Shown: positions 25,226-33,605 of the stretch, piece by piece
How positions within the stretch are numbered: the first letter of the stretch is position 1
How the letters are laid out: every line of letters starts with the position of its first letter
Assembly (NCBI GenBank): GCA_964584755.1
Contig: CAZPAV010000010.1
Coordinates: forward strand, 1-63,752
DNA from: CAZPAV01 sp964584755
GTDB lineage: Bacteria; Actinomycetota; Acidimicrobiia; Spongiisociales; UBA5794
Direction of reading: 5' to 3'
Length of the DNA: 63,752 nucleotides
The notes under the pieces: model-generated
Seen by the model: only the letters and a program-made list of their open reading frames with translations
Told to the model about the DNA's origin: nothing
Databases searched by the model: none
Program-made: the position numbers and the translations under genes

Positions 25226-26076
25226 GCCGCACCCCACACGGCGGGGTCTGCGGCGTCGAGGAGAGAGGACGCCTCCTCGTAGCCGGAGGTGATCATCTCC
25301 TCGGTTCGGGAGAGGTCGGTCATCGGGATCGCCGCGGCGCAGGTGAGGCCCAACCACAGGACCGGGACCGACGGCGCGACCCGGGCCATCCGGGCCTCGA
25401 GGTGGTTCCTGCCCATGATCGCGATCGACTGGCTGAAGATCGACAGGGCGTCGTCGTACACCCGCGGGCAGGCGCAGGCATGGCCGGGCTCGACGACGAC
25501 GATTCGTCGTGTCCCCAGGGCGATCGCCGTCGCCAGGGGGACGGGATCGGCGATCGCCCCGTCGACGAGGAGCTCTCCGGCGATCTCGACGGGAGGAAGA
25601 CGCAGGGGCACGGCGGCCGAGGCGAGCACGGCGTCGACGAGGTTCCCCTCGGCGAGATACCGGGGCCGGCCCGTCTCCAGGTGGGTGGCGACGACCACCA
25701 GGTCCACGGCCGTGTCGGAGAACCGTCGTGATGGCAGCTCACGTTCCAGCAGGCGGCGCAGGCCACGGTTGGAGTACTCGGCGCGGCGATGCAGGAACAC
25801 CGTGGCCAGGGCACGCAGGAGTTCCGAACCGCCGCCGAAGAGCGTCCGCCCGTCGAGTCGACGCCAGAGCGACAGCAGGCGCCGGACTCGATCCACGCCG
25901 GGGTCGAAGGCCAGGAACGCGCCGTTGAGGGCCCCCACCGACACCCCGACGATGCGGTCGGGGCGGTACCCGCGTTCGAAGAGGGCGAGGAGGGCTCCGG
26001 CCTGGATGGCGCCCCGGTTACCACCACCACTGAGGATGAGGGTGTTCGGGGAGTCCGGGTTCGGGTGGTCGCGCAT
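25222..26076 (-). CDS. Patatin-like phospholipase
   Basis: 284 residues. Patatin lipases use a Ser-Asp dyad to hydrolyse acyl chains of phospholipids. Seen: the oxyanion-hole motif SGGGNRGA near residue 17, the nucleophile elbow GVSVG, and the catalytic Asp in VDGAIADP. This is the bacterial RssA-like class. The ATG at 26076 is chosen since the preceding in-frame sequence is atypical and runs into the intergenic DNA. First gene of the minus-strand cluster ending at 21831, divergent from the ECF sigma gene. Confidence 0.88.
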   Translation of the reverse strand: MRDHPNPDSPNTLILSGGGNRGAIQAGALLALFERGYRPDRIVGVSVGALNGAFLAFDPGVDRVRRLLSLWRRLDGRTLFGGGSELLRALATVFLHRRAEYSNRGLRRLLERELPSRRFSDTAVDLVVVATHLETGRPRYLAEGNLVDAVLASAAVPLRLPPVEIAGELLVDGAIADPVPLATAIALGTRRIVVVEPGHACACPRVYDDALSIFSQSIAIMGRNHLEARMARVAPSVPVLWLGLTCAAAIPMTDLSRTEEMITSGYEEASSLLDAADPAVWGAA

Positions 26077-26168
26077 GTAGCGGGTCCTCGCGCCTCGTTC
26101 CCCCCTTAGGTGTGACGGCGAACCGAAACGTGTCGGTATGCGGAGGGGCACGGACCACCGAGTGCCGG

Positions 26169-26194
26169 TAGCAGATATTCGGTTCTGCTAATCT
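26169..26194 (+). promoter_or_regulatory. Inverted repeat and -10-like element before the ECF sigma gene
   Basis: TAGCAGA (26169-26175) and TCTGCTA (26184-26190) form a perfect 7-bp inverted repeat with an 8-base spacer. It runs into TAATCT (26189-26194), a -10-like hexamer about 10 bases before the ATG at 26204. Transcripts would be nearly leaderless. Confidence 0.45.
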
Positions 26195-26203
26195 CTCTAC
26201 CAG

Positions 26204-26815
26204 ATGACGTCACCGGCCCGATCCGCCTGGGAGCACCTCGACGACGCCGCCTTCGGTGCGCTGGCCCGCTACGAGGACCCTGCCTGGGTCGGCGAGTTGT
26301 ACCGTCGCTACCGCGGCAGGCTCCTCGGCTGTGCCCATCGCATGTTGCGCTCGGTCGAGGTCGACGATGCGGTGCAGGAGATCGCCACCCGCATCGTCGC
26401 GTCCCTCCCGCGCTTTCGAGGCGACGCCGCCATCGGCACCTGGATCTACTCGGTGGCGCGCAACACCTGCCTCGACATTCGGCGGCGACGCCGCACTTCG
26501 GTACCCCTCCCCGACCTGGAGAGCCTCGTCGTTGCGGAGGAGCCCGACCACGCGTTCGAGGTCTCGGTGGTGGGATGTCGGATCGCTCACGCGCTCGGCG
26601 TCCTCCCCCCGTCCCAGGCACAGGTCGTGCTGTTGCGGCTCGGGATGGGCCTCTCCACTGCGGAGACCGCCCGGTACCTGGGGGTGACGACCGACGCGGT
26701 GAAGGCTCGCCTCCGCCGGGGCCGGGCCGCGCTCCGCGCCCGGCTCTCCCGGCCGGAGGCGTGCCCGATGTGCGCCCCCGGCCAGACGGCGCTCTCTCCG
26801 ACCGGGGTGCGCTGA
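26204..26815 (+). CDS. ECF-type RNA polymerase sigma factor
   Basis: 203 residues. Region 2 covers about residues 25-95 (LYRRYRGRLLGCAHRML, DDAVQEIATRIVASLPRFRG, WIYSVARNTCLDIRRRRR). Region 4 covers about 125-185 (LPPSQAQVVLLRLGMGLSTAETARYLGVTTDAVKARL split over two helices). A short tail with CPMC (about residues 188-191) could bind metal, but that is speculation. No anti-sigma gene is adjacent on its strand. It is divergent from the patatin-led membrane cluster. Confidence 0.88.
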   Translation: MTSPARSAWEHLDDAAFGALARYEDPAWVGELYRRYRGRLLGCAHRMLRSVEVDDAVQEIATRIVASLPRFRGDAAIGTWIYSVARNTCLDIRRRRRTSVPLPDLESLVVAEEPDHAFEVSVVGCRIAHALGVLPPSQAQVVLLRLGMGLSTAETARYLGVTTDAVKARLRRGRAALRARLSRPEACPMCAPGQTALSPTGVR

Positions 26816-27167
26816 CTCGGCCCCGGTGGCAACTGCGCCGCAGGCGCGGCCCGCGGTCGGAGTGGAGAGAGGGCGGCACTCGACGCATCTGGAAAACCAC
26901 ATGTCTCGTCTCACCGGTGGCCACGGTGATGCGGTCGGACTCCCGAGGCCCTCGCCGTGACCCGTACCGCCGGATCCAAGACCGAGGCGATCACCCGCGC
27001 TCCGCGTTCTCAAGCCGGAGGCGACGGGGCCGATGGGAGTACTGTGGGACACGAGGGGTGGCATGCCATGAACGACCTGCCAAGGACGAGCGCCGGGGGG
27101 GGGGACTCTCGTTGACGGGGGAATCGCATCCCCTCCCAGGCGTCGGCCGGGCATCGGCGCCAAGCTC
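26816..27167. other. Non-coding stretch between ECF sigma and sensor kinase
   Basis: 352 bases. Seen: a short GCGCC-gca-GGCGC hairpin (26835-26847) soon after the sigma stop, and an imperfect palindrome TCACC-g-GTGGCCAC-GGTGA (26911-26929). No good promoter was found; TTGACG at 27112 has no -10 partner. Confidence 0.5.
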
Positions 27168-29321
27168 GTGGCCATGGTCGCCGTGCCCCTGGTGGCCCTG
27201 ATCCTCCTCCTGGGCGCGAATGTCGCCGAGCGCATGGGCCGGCTCCGGAACGTGGAGCGCTTCGTGGCGCAGGCCGGTCAGGCCGCGTACGTCGACGGAC
27301 TCGCCGACGAGATCGAGATGGAGGGGAGCCTCTCGATGGAGTTCGTGGTGGGCGGGGGATCCCGCGGTGCGTCCGATCTGCGGACGCAGTGGTCGAGAAC
27401 GGATGCGGCCCTCGAGGAGGTCGAGGGCGGACGGGCCGGTGCCCTCCCGTTCGACCCCCGGTTGCGCTCCGACCTGGGGGGCCTCGGCGACATGCGCCGG
27501 CGCGTCCTCGACCGCGAGGCGACCTGGCCGGAGGTCGAGAGGTTCTACTCGACCCTCATCGAGGAGCTCGGCGCCGTCGTCGACGGGGTGGCGTCGCTGT
27601 CGTACCTCGATCCACAGATCACCGCCCTGTACGGGGGATTCCACGACCTGGCGGAGGCGACGGCGGCAGCCGCCGAGGAACGGACCCTCGGGTCGCGGAT
27701 CCTGCTGACGGGAGCGATGGACCAGAGCGACCGCGAGCTTCTGCACGAGCTGGTGGGTCGCCAGCAGGCCTCGCTGCGCTCCTTCGGCCACCACTTCCCC
27801 TCCGACGTGCGAGCCACCTACCGGGGGCGTCTCGACGTGGTACCGGTCGCGCCCGTGCGGGCCGCCCGCGCCCGGCTCACCGCCGCCGACCTGTCGCTGG
27901 ATCCAGAGGCCTGGTTCGCCGTGACCTCCGCCCGTATCGACGCGATCGGGACCATCCAGCACGAGCTGATGGGGGACCTCGTGGCGCGCGGCACCGAGCT
28001 CGTGGACGACGCCCGGGCCGCGGTGTGGCGGTTCGCCATCCTCGGCGTCCTCATCTTCGCCGCCGCTCTCCTCGTCGCCCGGAGCCTCGGTCGGCGTCTG
28101 GCGCGACGCATCATCGGACTCGCGGAGGCCGCCGAGGCCCTCGGGCGAGGGGACTTCGGCCGGCGCGCCGACATCGGCGGCAGCGACGAGTTGGGGGCGC
28201 TCGGGGCCGCCTTCGATCGGATGGCACGCGACCTCGCCGTCCTGAACCGAACCCTCGAGTCCCAGGTCGAGGCGCGTACCGCCGAGCTGGCCACGAGCGA
28301 GGCGCTCGTCCGGAGCATGCTCGAAGCCGTCCCGGACCTGGTCCTGCGGCTCGCCCCCGACGGCACGTGCGTCGAGTATCACCCTCCCAACGCGCCAGGC
28401 GTCTTCGAATCCGCGGAGCGGGTCCTCGGACGCCCGCTTGCCGACGTCCTCCCCATCGAGCTGGCGAGCCTGATGATCGCGGCTGCTCGCTTCGCGCACA
28501 TCTCGGGCCGGCCGCAACACATCGAGTACCAGCTCACCATCGGTGGAACGCTCCGGGACCGTGAGGCGCGCTTCGTCGCCATCCCCGGATCGGTGGACAC
28601 GATGGGGATCATCCGCGACATCACCGAGCGCAAGGCGGCGGAGCGGCGCCTCCAAGAGCTGGCCCGCTCCAAGGACCAGCTCATCGCCTCGATCAGCCAC
28701 GAGATCCGCACTCCCCTCACCGCGGTCGTCGGGTTCGCCGAGGTGCTCCGGGACGATGAGGCGAAGCTCTCGCCCGCCGAGCGAGACGAGATGATCCGGT
28801 CGATCGCCGCCCACGCCTCGGACATCTCCCACATCGTCGAGGACCTGCTCGTCGCCGCCCGCACCGACATCGGGACACTGGTGGTCTCCCGGGTGTCGGT
28901 GAGCCTGCGCGCAGAGGTCGCCAAGGTCCTCGAGGTCTGGCAGCCACCGCCCGACTGGCGGATCGACATCCGGGGCGACTCGATGGCTCGGGGCGACCCG
29001 CGACGGATCCGGCAGATCCTCAGGAACCTGCTCACGAACGCCGCGCGGTACGGCGGCGACCACGTCGAGGTCCGCATCCACCACAACGGATCGGAGGCGA
29101 TCCTCCAGGTTCGTGACGACGGACCCGGAATCCCGGTAGAGGACCGGGCAACCGTGTTCGAGCCCTACCGTCGGTCGGCGACGCATCCGGGACAGCCAGG
29201 GTCGGTCGGGCTCGGCCTGTCCGTCGCCCGGACGCTCGCGCGACTCATGGAAGGCGACCTGACCTACCGCTACGACGACGATCGGTCCGTCTTCGAGCTC
29301 GTGCTCCCCGTACCCGACTGA
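27168..29321 (+). CDS. Membrane sensor histidine kinase (NIT-like sensor, HAMP, PAS, HisKA, HATPase)
   Basis: 717 residues. An N-terminal membrane helix (about 3-17) and a second near residue 288-306 flank an extracytoplasmic helical domain of about 270 residues. This recalls NIT (nitrate/nitrite-sensing) domains, including EIEMEGSLSMEFVVGGG. HAMP follows, then PAS (about 375-480), HisKA with SHEIRTPLTAVVGF (His511), and HATPase with NLLTNAARYGG, DDGPGIP and GLGLSVA. No response regulator is adjacent, so the partner is elsewhere. GTG 27168 is the first start codon in frame and has no good ribosome site. NIT assignment is tentative. Confidence 0.85.
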   Translation: MAMVAVPLVALILLLGANVAERMGRLRNVERFVAQAGQAAYVDGLADEIEMEGSLSMEFVVGGGSRGASDLRTQWSRTDAALEEVEGGRAGALPFDPRLRSDLGGLGDMRRRVLDREATWPEVERFYSTLIEELGAVVDGVASLSYLDPQITALYGGFHDLAEATAAAAEERTLGSRILLTGAMDQSDRELLHELVGRQQASLRSFGHHFPSDVRATYRGRLDVVPVAPVRAARARLTAADLSLDPEAWFAVTSARIDAIGTIQHELMGDLVARGTELVDDARAAVWRFAILGVLIFAAALLVARSLGRRLARRIIGLAEAAEALGRGDFGRRADIGGSDELGALGAAFDRMARDLAVLNRTLESQVEARTAELATSEALVRSMLEAVPDLVLRLAPDGTCVEYHPPNAPGVFESAERVLGRPLADVLPIELASLMIAAARFAHISGRPQHIEYQLTIGGTLRDREARFVAIPGSVDTMGIIRDITERKAAERRLQELARSKDQLIASISHEIRTPLTAVVGFAEVLRDDEAKLSPAERDEMIRSIAAHASDISHIVEDLLVAARTDIGTLVVSRVSVSLRAEVAKVLEVWQPPPDWRIDIRGDSMARGDPRRIRQILRNLLTNAARYGGDHVEVRIHHNGSEAILQVRDDGPGIPVEDRATVFEPYRRSATHPGQPGSVGLGLSVARTLARLMEGDLTYRYDDDRSVFELVLPVPD

Positions 29322-29372
29322 GCGGCCCGGGGCACGGCGGAGCGCGGCGCGGCGGTACCCCCCGCCGGCGAG

Positions 29373-29729
29373 TCACGACTCGAGCGGCACCTCCTCGGCG
29401 TGATCGGGCTCGTACCAGCGGGCGTTCCACGCCTCGAGGGCGTGGAAGACCTCGCGCAGGTCCTCGCCGCGTTCGGTGAGACGGTAGGTGCCGTGCTTCG
29501 TTCCCGGCTCGATCGTCACCAGCCCGGCTTCCCGCAGCTCGTCGAGCCGCTCGGAGAGGAGTCGGTGGGAGAGGCCGGGCACGGTGCGGGCGATGTCGGT
29601 GAAACGCTGCTCGCCGGCGAAGAGGGCGCGGAGGATGCTCGCGGTCCAGCGGCGCCCGATCAGCTCGACCGTCCGCTGGAAGTAGGGGCAGTAGGGGTTG
29701 TGGGGGAACCCGCCCGCTTCATCGCTCAT
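29373..29729 (-). CDS. HxlR-family transcriptional regulator
   Basis: 118 residues. A winged helix with the HxlR signature: NPYCPYFQRTVELIGRRWT near the N-terminus, then RFTDIARTVPGLSHRLLSER and the wing GLVTIEPG. Family members often sense redox or electrophile stress through the conserved N-terminal Cys, here Cys14. It is divergent from doxX, whose promoter it probably controls. Confidence 0.93.
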   Translation of the reverse strand: MSDEAGGFPHNPYCPYFQRTVELIGRRWTASILRALFAGEQRFTDIARTVPGLSHRLLSERLDELREAGLVTIEPGTKHGTYRLTERGEDLREVFHALEAWNARWYEPDHAEEVPLES

Positions 29730-29864
29730 CGTCGTCTCGCCCCTCGCCTCCTCGTGCGCTCGAGGTTAGCCGCCTGGCGACCCGTTGTTGGTTATCGATC
29801 GTTACTTAGTTATGATCAGGAAGTACGCTTATGAAACATACCTAGACGGGAGGCGTGATCGACC
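29730..29864 (+). promoter_or_regulatory. AT-rich HxlR/doxX intergenic control region
   Basis: A local AT-rich island (29785-29840) in otherwise GC-rich DNA. GTTATCGATC (29791-29800) is echoed by GTTATGATC (29809-29817), and GTACG...CATAC flanks TTATGAAA. These are candidate HxlR sites and -10 regions for both directions (for example TTATGAT). A ribosome site GGGAGG (about 29848-29853) precedes doxX. Confidence 0.5.
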
Positions 29865-30275
29865 ATGGACGTCGTCATCCTGATCGGGCGCATCGTCTTC
29901 GCCGTGCTGTTCGTGGCCTCGGGCCTCGGCCATCTCACCCGGACCGAGGCCATGGCGGGGTACGCCGAGTCTCTCGGCGTGAGGCCTGCCAGGCCGCTCG
30001 TGGTGCTCTCCGGGCTGGTCATCCTCGTCGGCAGCGTCATGGTCGCCGCCGGGATCTGGGCGGACCTCGGCGCGCTGCTGCTGGTGGCCTTCCTCGTGCC
30101 CACCGCCTTCCTCATGCATCCCTTCTGGCGGTTCGACGGCCAGCAGCAGCAGATGGAGATGCCGAGCTTCCTCAAGGACCTCTCCCTCGCCGGCGCCGCG
30201 CTCGCCCTGTTCGGATTCTTCGTGACGGTCGGCACCGGCCTCGGCCTCACCATCACCGGACCGCTGTTCTCCTGA
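29865..30275 (+). CDS. DoxX family membrane protein
   Basis: 136 residues with four membrane helices (RIVFAVLFVASGLGHL; PLVVLSGLVILVGSVMVAA; ALLLVAFLVPTAF; ALALFGFFVTVGTGL). The FWRFDG-type motif between helices 3 and 4 is typical of bacterial DoxX proteins. These are associated with redox stress and quinone metabolism, without a defined reaction. First gene after the HxlR regulator, followed by YceI. Confidence 0.88.
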   Translation: MDVVILIGRIVFAVLFVASGLGHLTRTEAMAGYAESLGVRPARPLVVLSGLVILVGSVMVAAGIWADLGALLLVAFLVPTAFLMHPFWRFDGQQQQMEMPSFLKDLSLAGAALALFGFFVTVGTGLGLTITGPLFS

Positions 30276-30356
30276 ACGGCGCCCCGGCCGGCACGGACCA
30301 CTCCCACGGCTCCCTCGAGCAACGAGACACCCGCAAGCGACAGAAAGGAAGCAGAC

Positions 30357-30938
30357 ATGACGACGGAGACCCCCCTCGCGGTGACCCGGACGGTGGACGG
30401 CCGGGAGGTGCCGGTGGCCGGCACCTGGAGCATCGACCCCACCCACACCTCCATCACCTTCGAGGTGCGACACATGATGATCGCCAAGGTGCGGGGCGCC
30501 TTCGGCAGCGCCCAGGGCACGATCGAGGTGGCCGAGGACCCGGCGGCTTCGACGGTCGAGGTGACGATCGACACCGCGAGCGTCTCGACCGGGACGGAGG
30601 ACCGCGACGCGCACCTTCGATCTGCCGACTTCTTCGACGTGGAGCATCATCCGCAGATGACCTTCCGGGGCAGCGGCGTGGAGGTCGCCGGGGATCGGCA
30701 CCGTTTCACCGGGGAGCTCACCATCAAGGACGTGACCCGTCCCGTCACCCTCGAGTTCGAGTTCGGGGGCGGGATCGTCGATCCCTACGGCAACCCACGG
30801 GTGGCCTTCAGCGCCTGGACCGAGGTCGACCGTTCCGACTGGGATCTCACCTGGAACATGCCACTCGAGACGGGCGGCGTGATGGTCGGCAAGAAGGCGA
30901 AGATCTCCATCGACATCGAGGCCGTTAGGGTCTCGTGA
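30357..30938 (+). CDS. YceI family lipocalin-like protein
   Basis: 193 residues. The YceI fold binds isoprenoid or other lipids in a beta barrel. Diagnostic blocks are WSIDPTHTSITFEVRHMM, ASVSTGTEDRDAHLRSADFFDVEHHP and GELTIKDVTRPVTLEF. No signal peptide, so probably cytoplasmic, as in many actinobacteria. AAAGGAAG precedes the ATG. DoxX-YceI pairs downstream of HxlR or MarR regulators are frequent. Confidence 0.93.
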   Translation: MTTETPLAVTRTVDGREVPVAGTWSIDPTHTSITFEVRHMMIAKVRGAFGSAQGTIEVAEDPAASTVEVTIDTASVSTGTEDRDAHLRSADFFDVEHHPQMTFRGSGVEVAGDRHRFTGELTIKDVTRPVTLEFEFGGGIVDPYGNPRVAFSAWTEVDRSDWDLTWNMPLETGGVMVGKKAKISIDIEAVRVS

Positions 30939-31102
30939 CGGACGTCGTCGGGTGAGTGCGCCGTGCCGGTGTCCGGGGCAGGTCACCGGGCACCGGCCCG
31001 ACGGCCGGAGGCTCCACACGACGCGCCACGCCCGCGACGCGACCCGGCTCGTTCCTCGTGCTCGAGCCCGAGGTCCTGAGACCCGTCGTCACCGGGAGGG
31101 GC

Positions 31103-31552
31103 ATGCGAGTCGGCGATCAAGCCCCAGACTTCACCGCCACGGACCAGACGGGCGCCACCGTCCGCCTCTCCGAGCTCCTGGCGGATGGTCCCGTCGTGCT
31201 GTTCTTCTATCCGAGGGCGTTCACCCCCGGGTGCACGAAGGAGTCCTGCCATTTCCGTGACCTCGCCGCCGAGTTCGCCGCCGTCGGGGCACGCCGCGTC
31301 GGCATCAGCGCCGACGACCGGACGCGGCAGGCCGAGTTCGCCGCGGCGTACGAGCTGGACTTCCCGCTCCTGTCGGATCCCGACCGGACCATCGCCAGGC
31401 GCTACGGCGTCAAGCGCCCCGGTCCGCTCTTCAACCGGCGCAAGACGTTCGTCATCGCGCCCGGTCGCCGCATCGTCGCCGTGATCGGCAGCGAGCTCGA
31501 CATGGAGGTCCACGCCGACGCGGCGCTCGCCGCACTTCGGAGAGAAGACTGA
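31103..31552 (+). CDS. Peroxiredoxin, BCP/PrxQ type
   Basis: 149 residues from the ATG at 31103 with GGGAGG just upstream; a longer reading from 30956 adds an atypical Arg-rich stretch. It reduces peroxides with thioredoxin-type donors. The peroxidatic Cys lies in FTPGCTKESC, and the second Cys 5 residues later is the PrxQ resolving Cys. 164 bases separate it from yceI, so co-transcription is not certain, but an oxidative-stress theme is shared. Confidence 0.9.
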   Translation: MRVGDQAPDFTATDQTGATVRLSELLADGPVVLFFYPRAFTPGCTKESCHFRDLAAEFAAVGARRVGISADDRTRQAEFAAAYELDFPLLSDPDRTIARRYGVKRPGPLFNRRKTFVIAPGRRIVAVIGSELDMEVHADAALAALRRED

Positions 31553-31571
31553 CCGCCGGCCCCGGGATCCC

Positions 31572-32255
31572 TCAGGGCAGGTCGGAGGAGCGGGCGCGGA
31601 CGAAGATCCCGCGGGCCTCGGTGAGGACCTCGTCACCGCGACGGCCCTGCCCGACGACGTGCAGCCGTCGACCCTCCCGGGCGGCGAGGTGGGCCCGGAA
31701 CTCGACGGGGACCCCGATCGGGGTGGGCCGGAGGTAGCCGACCGTCAGCTCCACGGTGTAGGCGAGGAACCCGTGCAGCGCCGCGGCGGCACCCAGGGTC
31801 TCGTCGAGGATGGCGGCGACGATGCCGCCATGGGCCCGACCCGGGGCTCCCTCGAACGCCCTGCCGAGCACGACGTGGGTCACGATCTCGTCGCCGTCCC
31901 GCTCGAAGCGCGCCGCGATCCCCATGGGGTTGACGGGTCCGGAGACGATCGTGTGGCCGAACACCGGATCGAGGCCGGCATCGACGAGGGCCGCGAAGCC
32001 CCGGGCCTCGATCGCCTTGCGCAACTCCGGGTCGGAGAAGAGGGGCAGTGCCGGGTCGGTCTCGGGCGAGGCCTCGATCTCGGGCATGAGGTCGTCGACG
32101 AGCCCGATGATCCTCGCGAACACCGACGCGGGCACCCGGTGTCCCATCAGGGCGTGGGAGAGGGCCCGGATCCGTGTGGCGGCGGCGGCCCGCTGCTCCG
32201 CGTCGTCCCCGGCAGGCATGCCCGACATCCGTCCCGGCGGCCGTTCAGCGACCAT
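31572..32255 (-). CDS. Hotdog-fold thioesterase (PaaI-like)
   Basis: 227 residues. The hotdog domain occupies the second half with the signature GRAHGGIVAAILDETLGAAA and VELTVGYLRPTP. The N-terminal 100 residues are helical and charged and not typical of the family. It likely cleaves acyl-CoA thioesters. Start uncertain: ATG 32255 overlaps the upstream gene by 11 bases; ATGs at 32228 or 32219 are alternatives. Last gene of the acyl-CoA operon beginning at 36527. Confidence 0.8.
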   Translation of the reverse strand: MVAERPPGRMSGMPAGDDAEQRAAAATRIRALSHALMGHRVPASVFARIIGLVDDLMPEIEASPETDPALPLFSDPELRKAIEARGFAALVDAGLDPVFGHTIVSGPVNPMGIAARFERDGDEIVTHVVLGRAFEGAPGRAHGGIVAAILDETLGAAAALHGFLAYTVELTVGYLRPTPIGVPVEFRAHLAAREGRRLHVVGQGRRGDEVLTEARGIFVRARSSDLP

Positions 32256-33219
32256 GGCCTCGACCCCGGCGATCGACCCAGACCCGCGCCGTCGCCACGG
32301 TGCCGTGCTCCGTGGCGAGGCGGAGCGCGACCTCCACGGAGGCGTCCGTCGGGTTCGGGTGCTCGCCGGCCACCCGACCGGAGCTCCGCAGGACGTCCCC
32401 GACGCAGGCGGGAGCCACCATGCGCAGCCGGCGGCGGGCGATCCACGCGTCCGGACCGAGCCAGTCGGTCACGATCCGGTCCACGAGTCCGTGATAGAAC
32501 ATCGTGTTCAGGTAGACGTCGCGGGCACCTTGGCTCCGGGCGTACCCGCGGTCGTGGTGCCCCGGGAAGAAGTCACGGGTGGCCGCGGCGTCGAGGACGC
32601 AGCGGGTGAGGGTCACCGGCATGACGACCGTGGGGAGCTCGTCGAGGCCGGCAGGGTGGGGTTCCGGCGGCACCGCCGCGGGGTCGGCCCGGGCGGTTCC
32701 GGGGTCGAATCGGAAGAGCACGTTCTCGTGGGTGGCGACGTGGAGCCCCTCGTCGTCGGTGACCTGGGTCACGGTCGTGACGAAATGCCCGAGCCCGAGG
32801 CGGGTCTCCTTGGCCGGGGACACGTCGGTGATGCGCTCTCGGTACGTGAGCCGGTGCCCGACGCGCATGGGGCGGTGGAAGCTCGTGTCGGTGCCGACGT
32901 TGATGAGGGTGGCCCCGGGGAGCGGCACCTCCAGCGCCAGGAGCGGTCCGTGCTCGGGAGGGCCGGACGGATGCCAGGGCGTCGGGAACGCCCACACCAT
33001 GAGCATCGCCGGCGGCGAGACGAGGGTGCCGAACCGACGCTCACAGGCGCGACGATCCCAGTAGTTCTCGTTGGCGTCCTCCACCAGGGCGCAGAAGTAC
33101 CCGATCTGGGCCTCGTTGATCGGGTAGGGAGCGTCGTGGATCGCCTCCCGACCCACCCAGCGGCGGCCCTCCGCGGCGGGGCCGACGACGGTGAACGCGG
33201 TGGCGTCGGCGAAGTTCAT
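32245..33219 (-). CDS. Double-hotdog MaoC-like enoyl-CoA hydratase
   Basis: 324 residues; two MaoC/hotdog halves. The first (1-150) has QIGYFCALVEDANENYWDRR and SPPAML. The second has FFPGHHDRGYARSQGARDVYLN and VDRIVTDWLGPDAW, closely recalling ChsH1/ChsH2, the steroid side-chain enoyl-CoA hydratase subunits, here fused in one chain. The ATG at 33219 overlaps the DUF35 stop (ATGA). Reading further upstream gives a non-protein-like Arg/Pro frame. Expected reaction: hydration of a 2-enoyl-CoA. Confidence 0.82.
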   Translation of the reverse strand: MNFADATAFTVVGPAAEGRRWVGREAIHDAPYPINEAQIGYFCALVEDANENYWDRRACERRFGTLVSPPAMLMVWAFPTPWHPSGPPEHGPLLALEVPLPGATLINVGTDTSFHRPMRVGHRLTYRERITDVSPAKETRLGLGHFVTTVTQVTDDEGLHVATHENVLFRFDPGTARADPAAVPPEPHPAGLDELPTVVMPVTLTRCVLDAAATRDFFPGHHDRGYARSQGARDVYLNTMFYHGLVDRIVTDWLGPDAWIARRRLRMVAPACVGDVLRSSGRVAGEHPNPTDASVEVALRLATEHGTVATARVWVDRRGRGHGR

Positions 33220-33605
33220 GGTCGGGGCCGGAACTGGGGGAGCGCGCACGCGCCGCGACGCTCGAAGGTCACCACGACGGGGAGGTCGATCCGTACCTCC
33301 GCGGGGTCGACGTCGACGATGTTCGTCATGAGCCGCGGACCCTCGTCGAGGCGAACGACGGCGAGGACGTACGGGACGTCGAACTCGGGTGAGGGGGGCT
33401 GGTGCACGACGGTGTAGGTGACCACCCGTCCCCGGCCCGACGGTTCGCGCCATGCGAGATTCGTCGACCAGCAGTGTGGGCACCAGGGACGAGGATGGTG
33501 ATGGAACCGCTCGCAGTCCCGGCACCAGGGGAGGAGGAAGCGGCCCGCGGCGGCCGCCTCCCAGTACGGGGCGGTCGCGGCGGTGAGGGCGGGGACCGGC
33601 TTCAC
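33216..33605 (-). CDS. DUF35 OB-fold zinc-ribbon acyl-CoA binding protein
   Basis: 129 residues from a GTG overlapping the thiolase-like stop (GTGA); its own stop overlaps the MaoC start. Zinc ribbon CRDC...CPHC at about residues 28-42, then an OB fold (GRVVTYTVVHQPPSPEFDVPY). DUF35 proteins form obligate complexes with thiolase-like partners, for example the ChsH2-DUF35/Ltp2 aldolase. The tight coupling to a thiolase-like gene fits. Confidence 0.9.
   Translation of the reverse strand: MKPVPALTAATAPYWEAAAAGRFLLPWCRDCERFHHHPRPWCPHCWSTNLAWREPSGRGRVVTYTVVHQPPSPEFDVPYVLAVVRLDEGPRLMTNIVDVDPAEVRIDLPVVVTFERRGACALPQFRPRP

Noticed and set aside
21542..26076. Genomic island integrated at tRNA-Asn
   Set aside because: A tRNA borders an accessory-looking cluster, but no integrase, no repeated tRNA 3' end and no shift in composition was seen.
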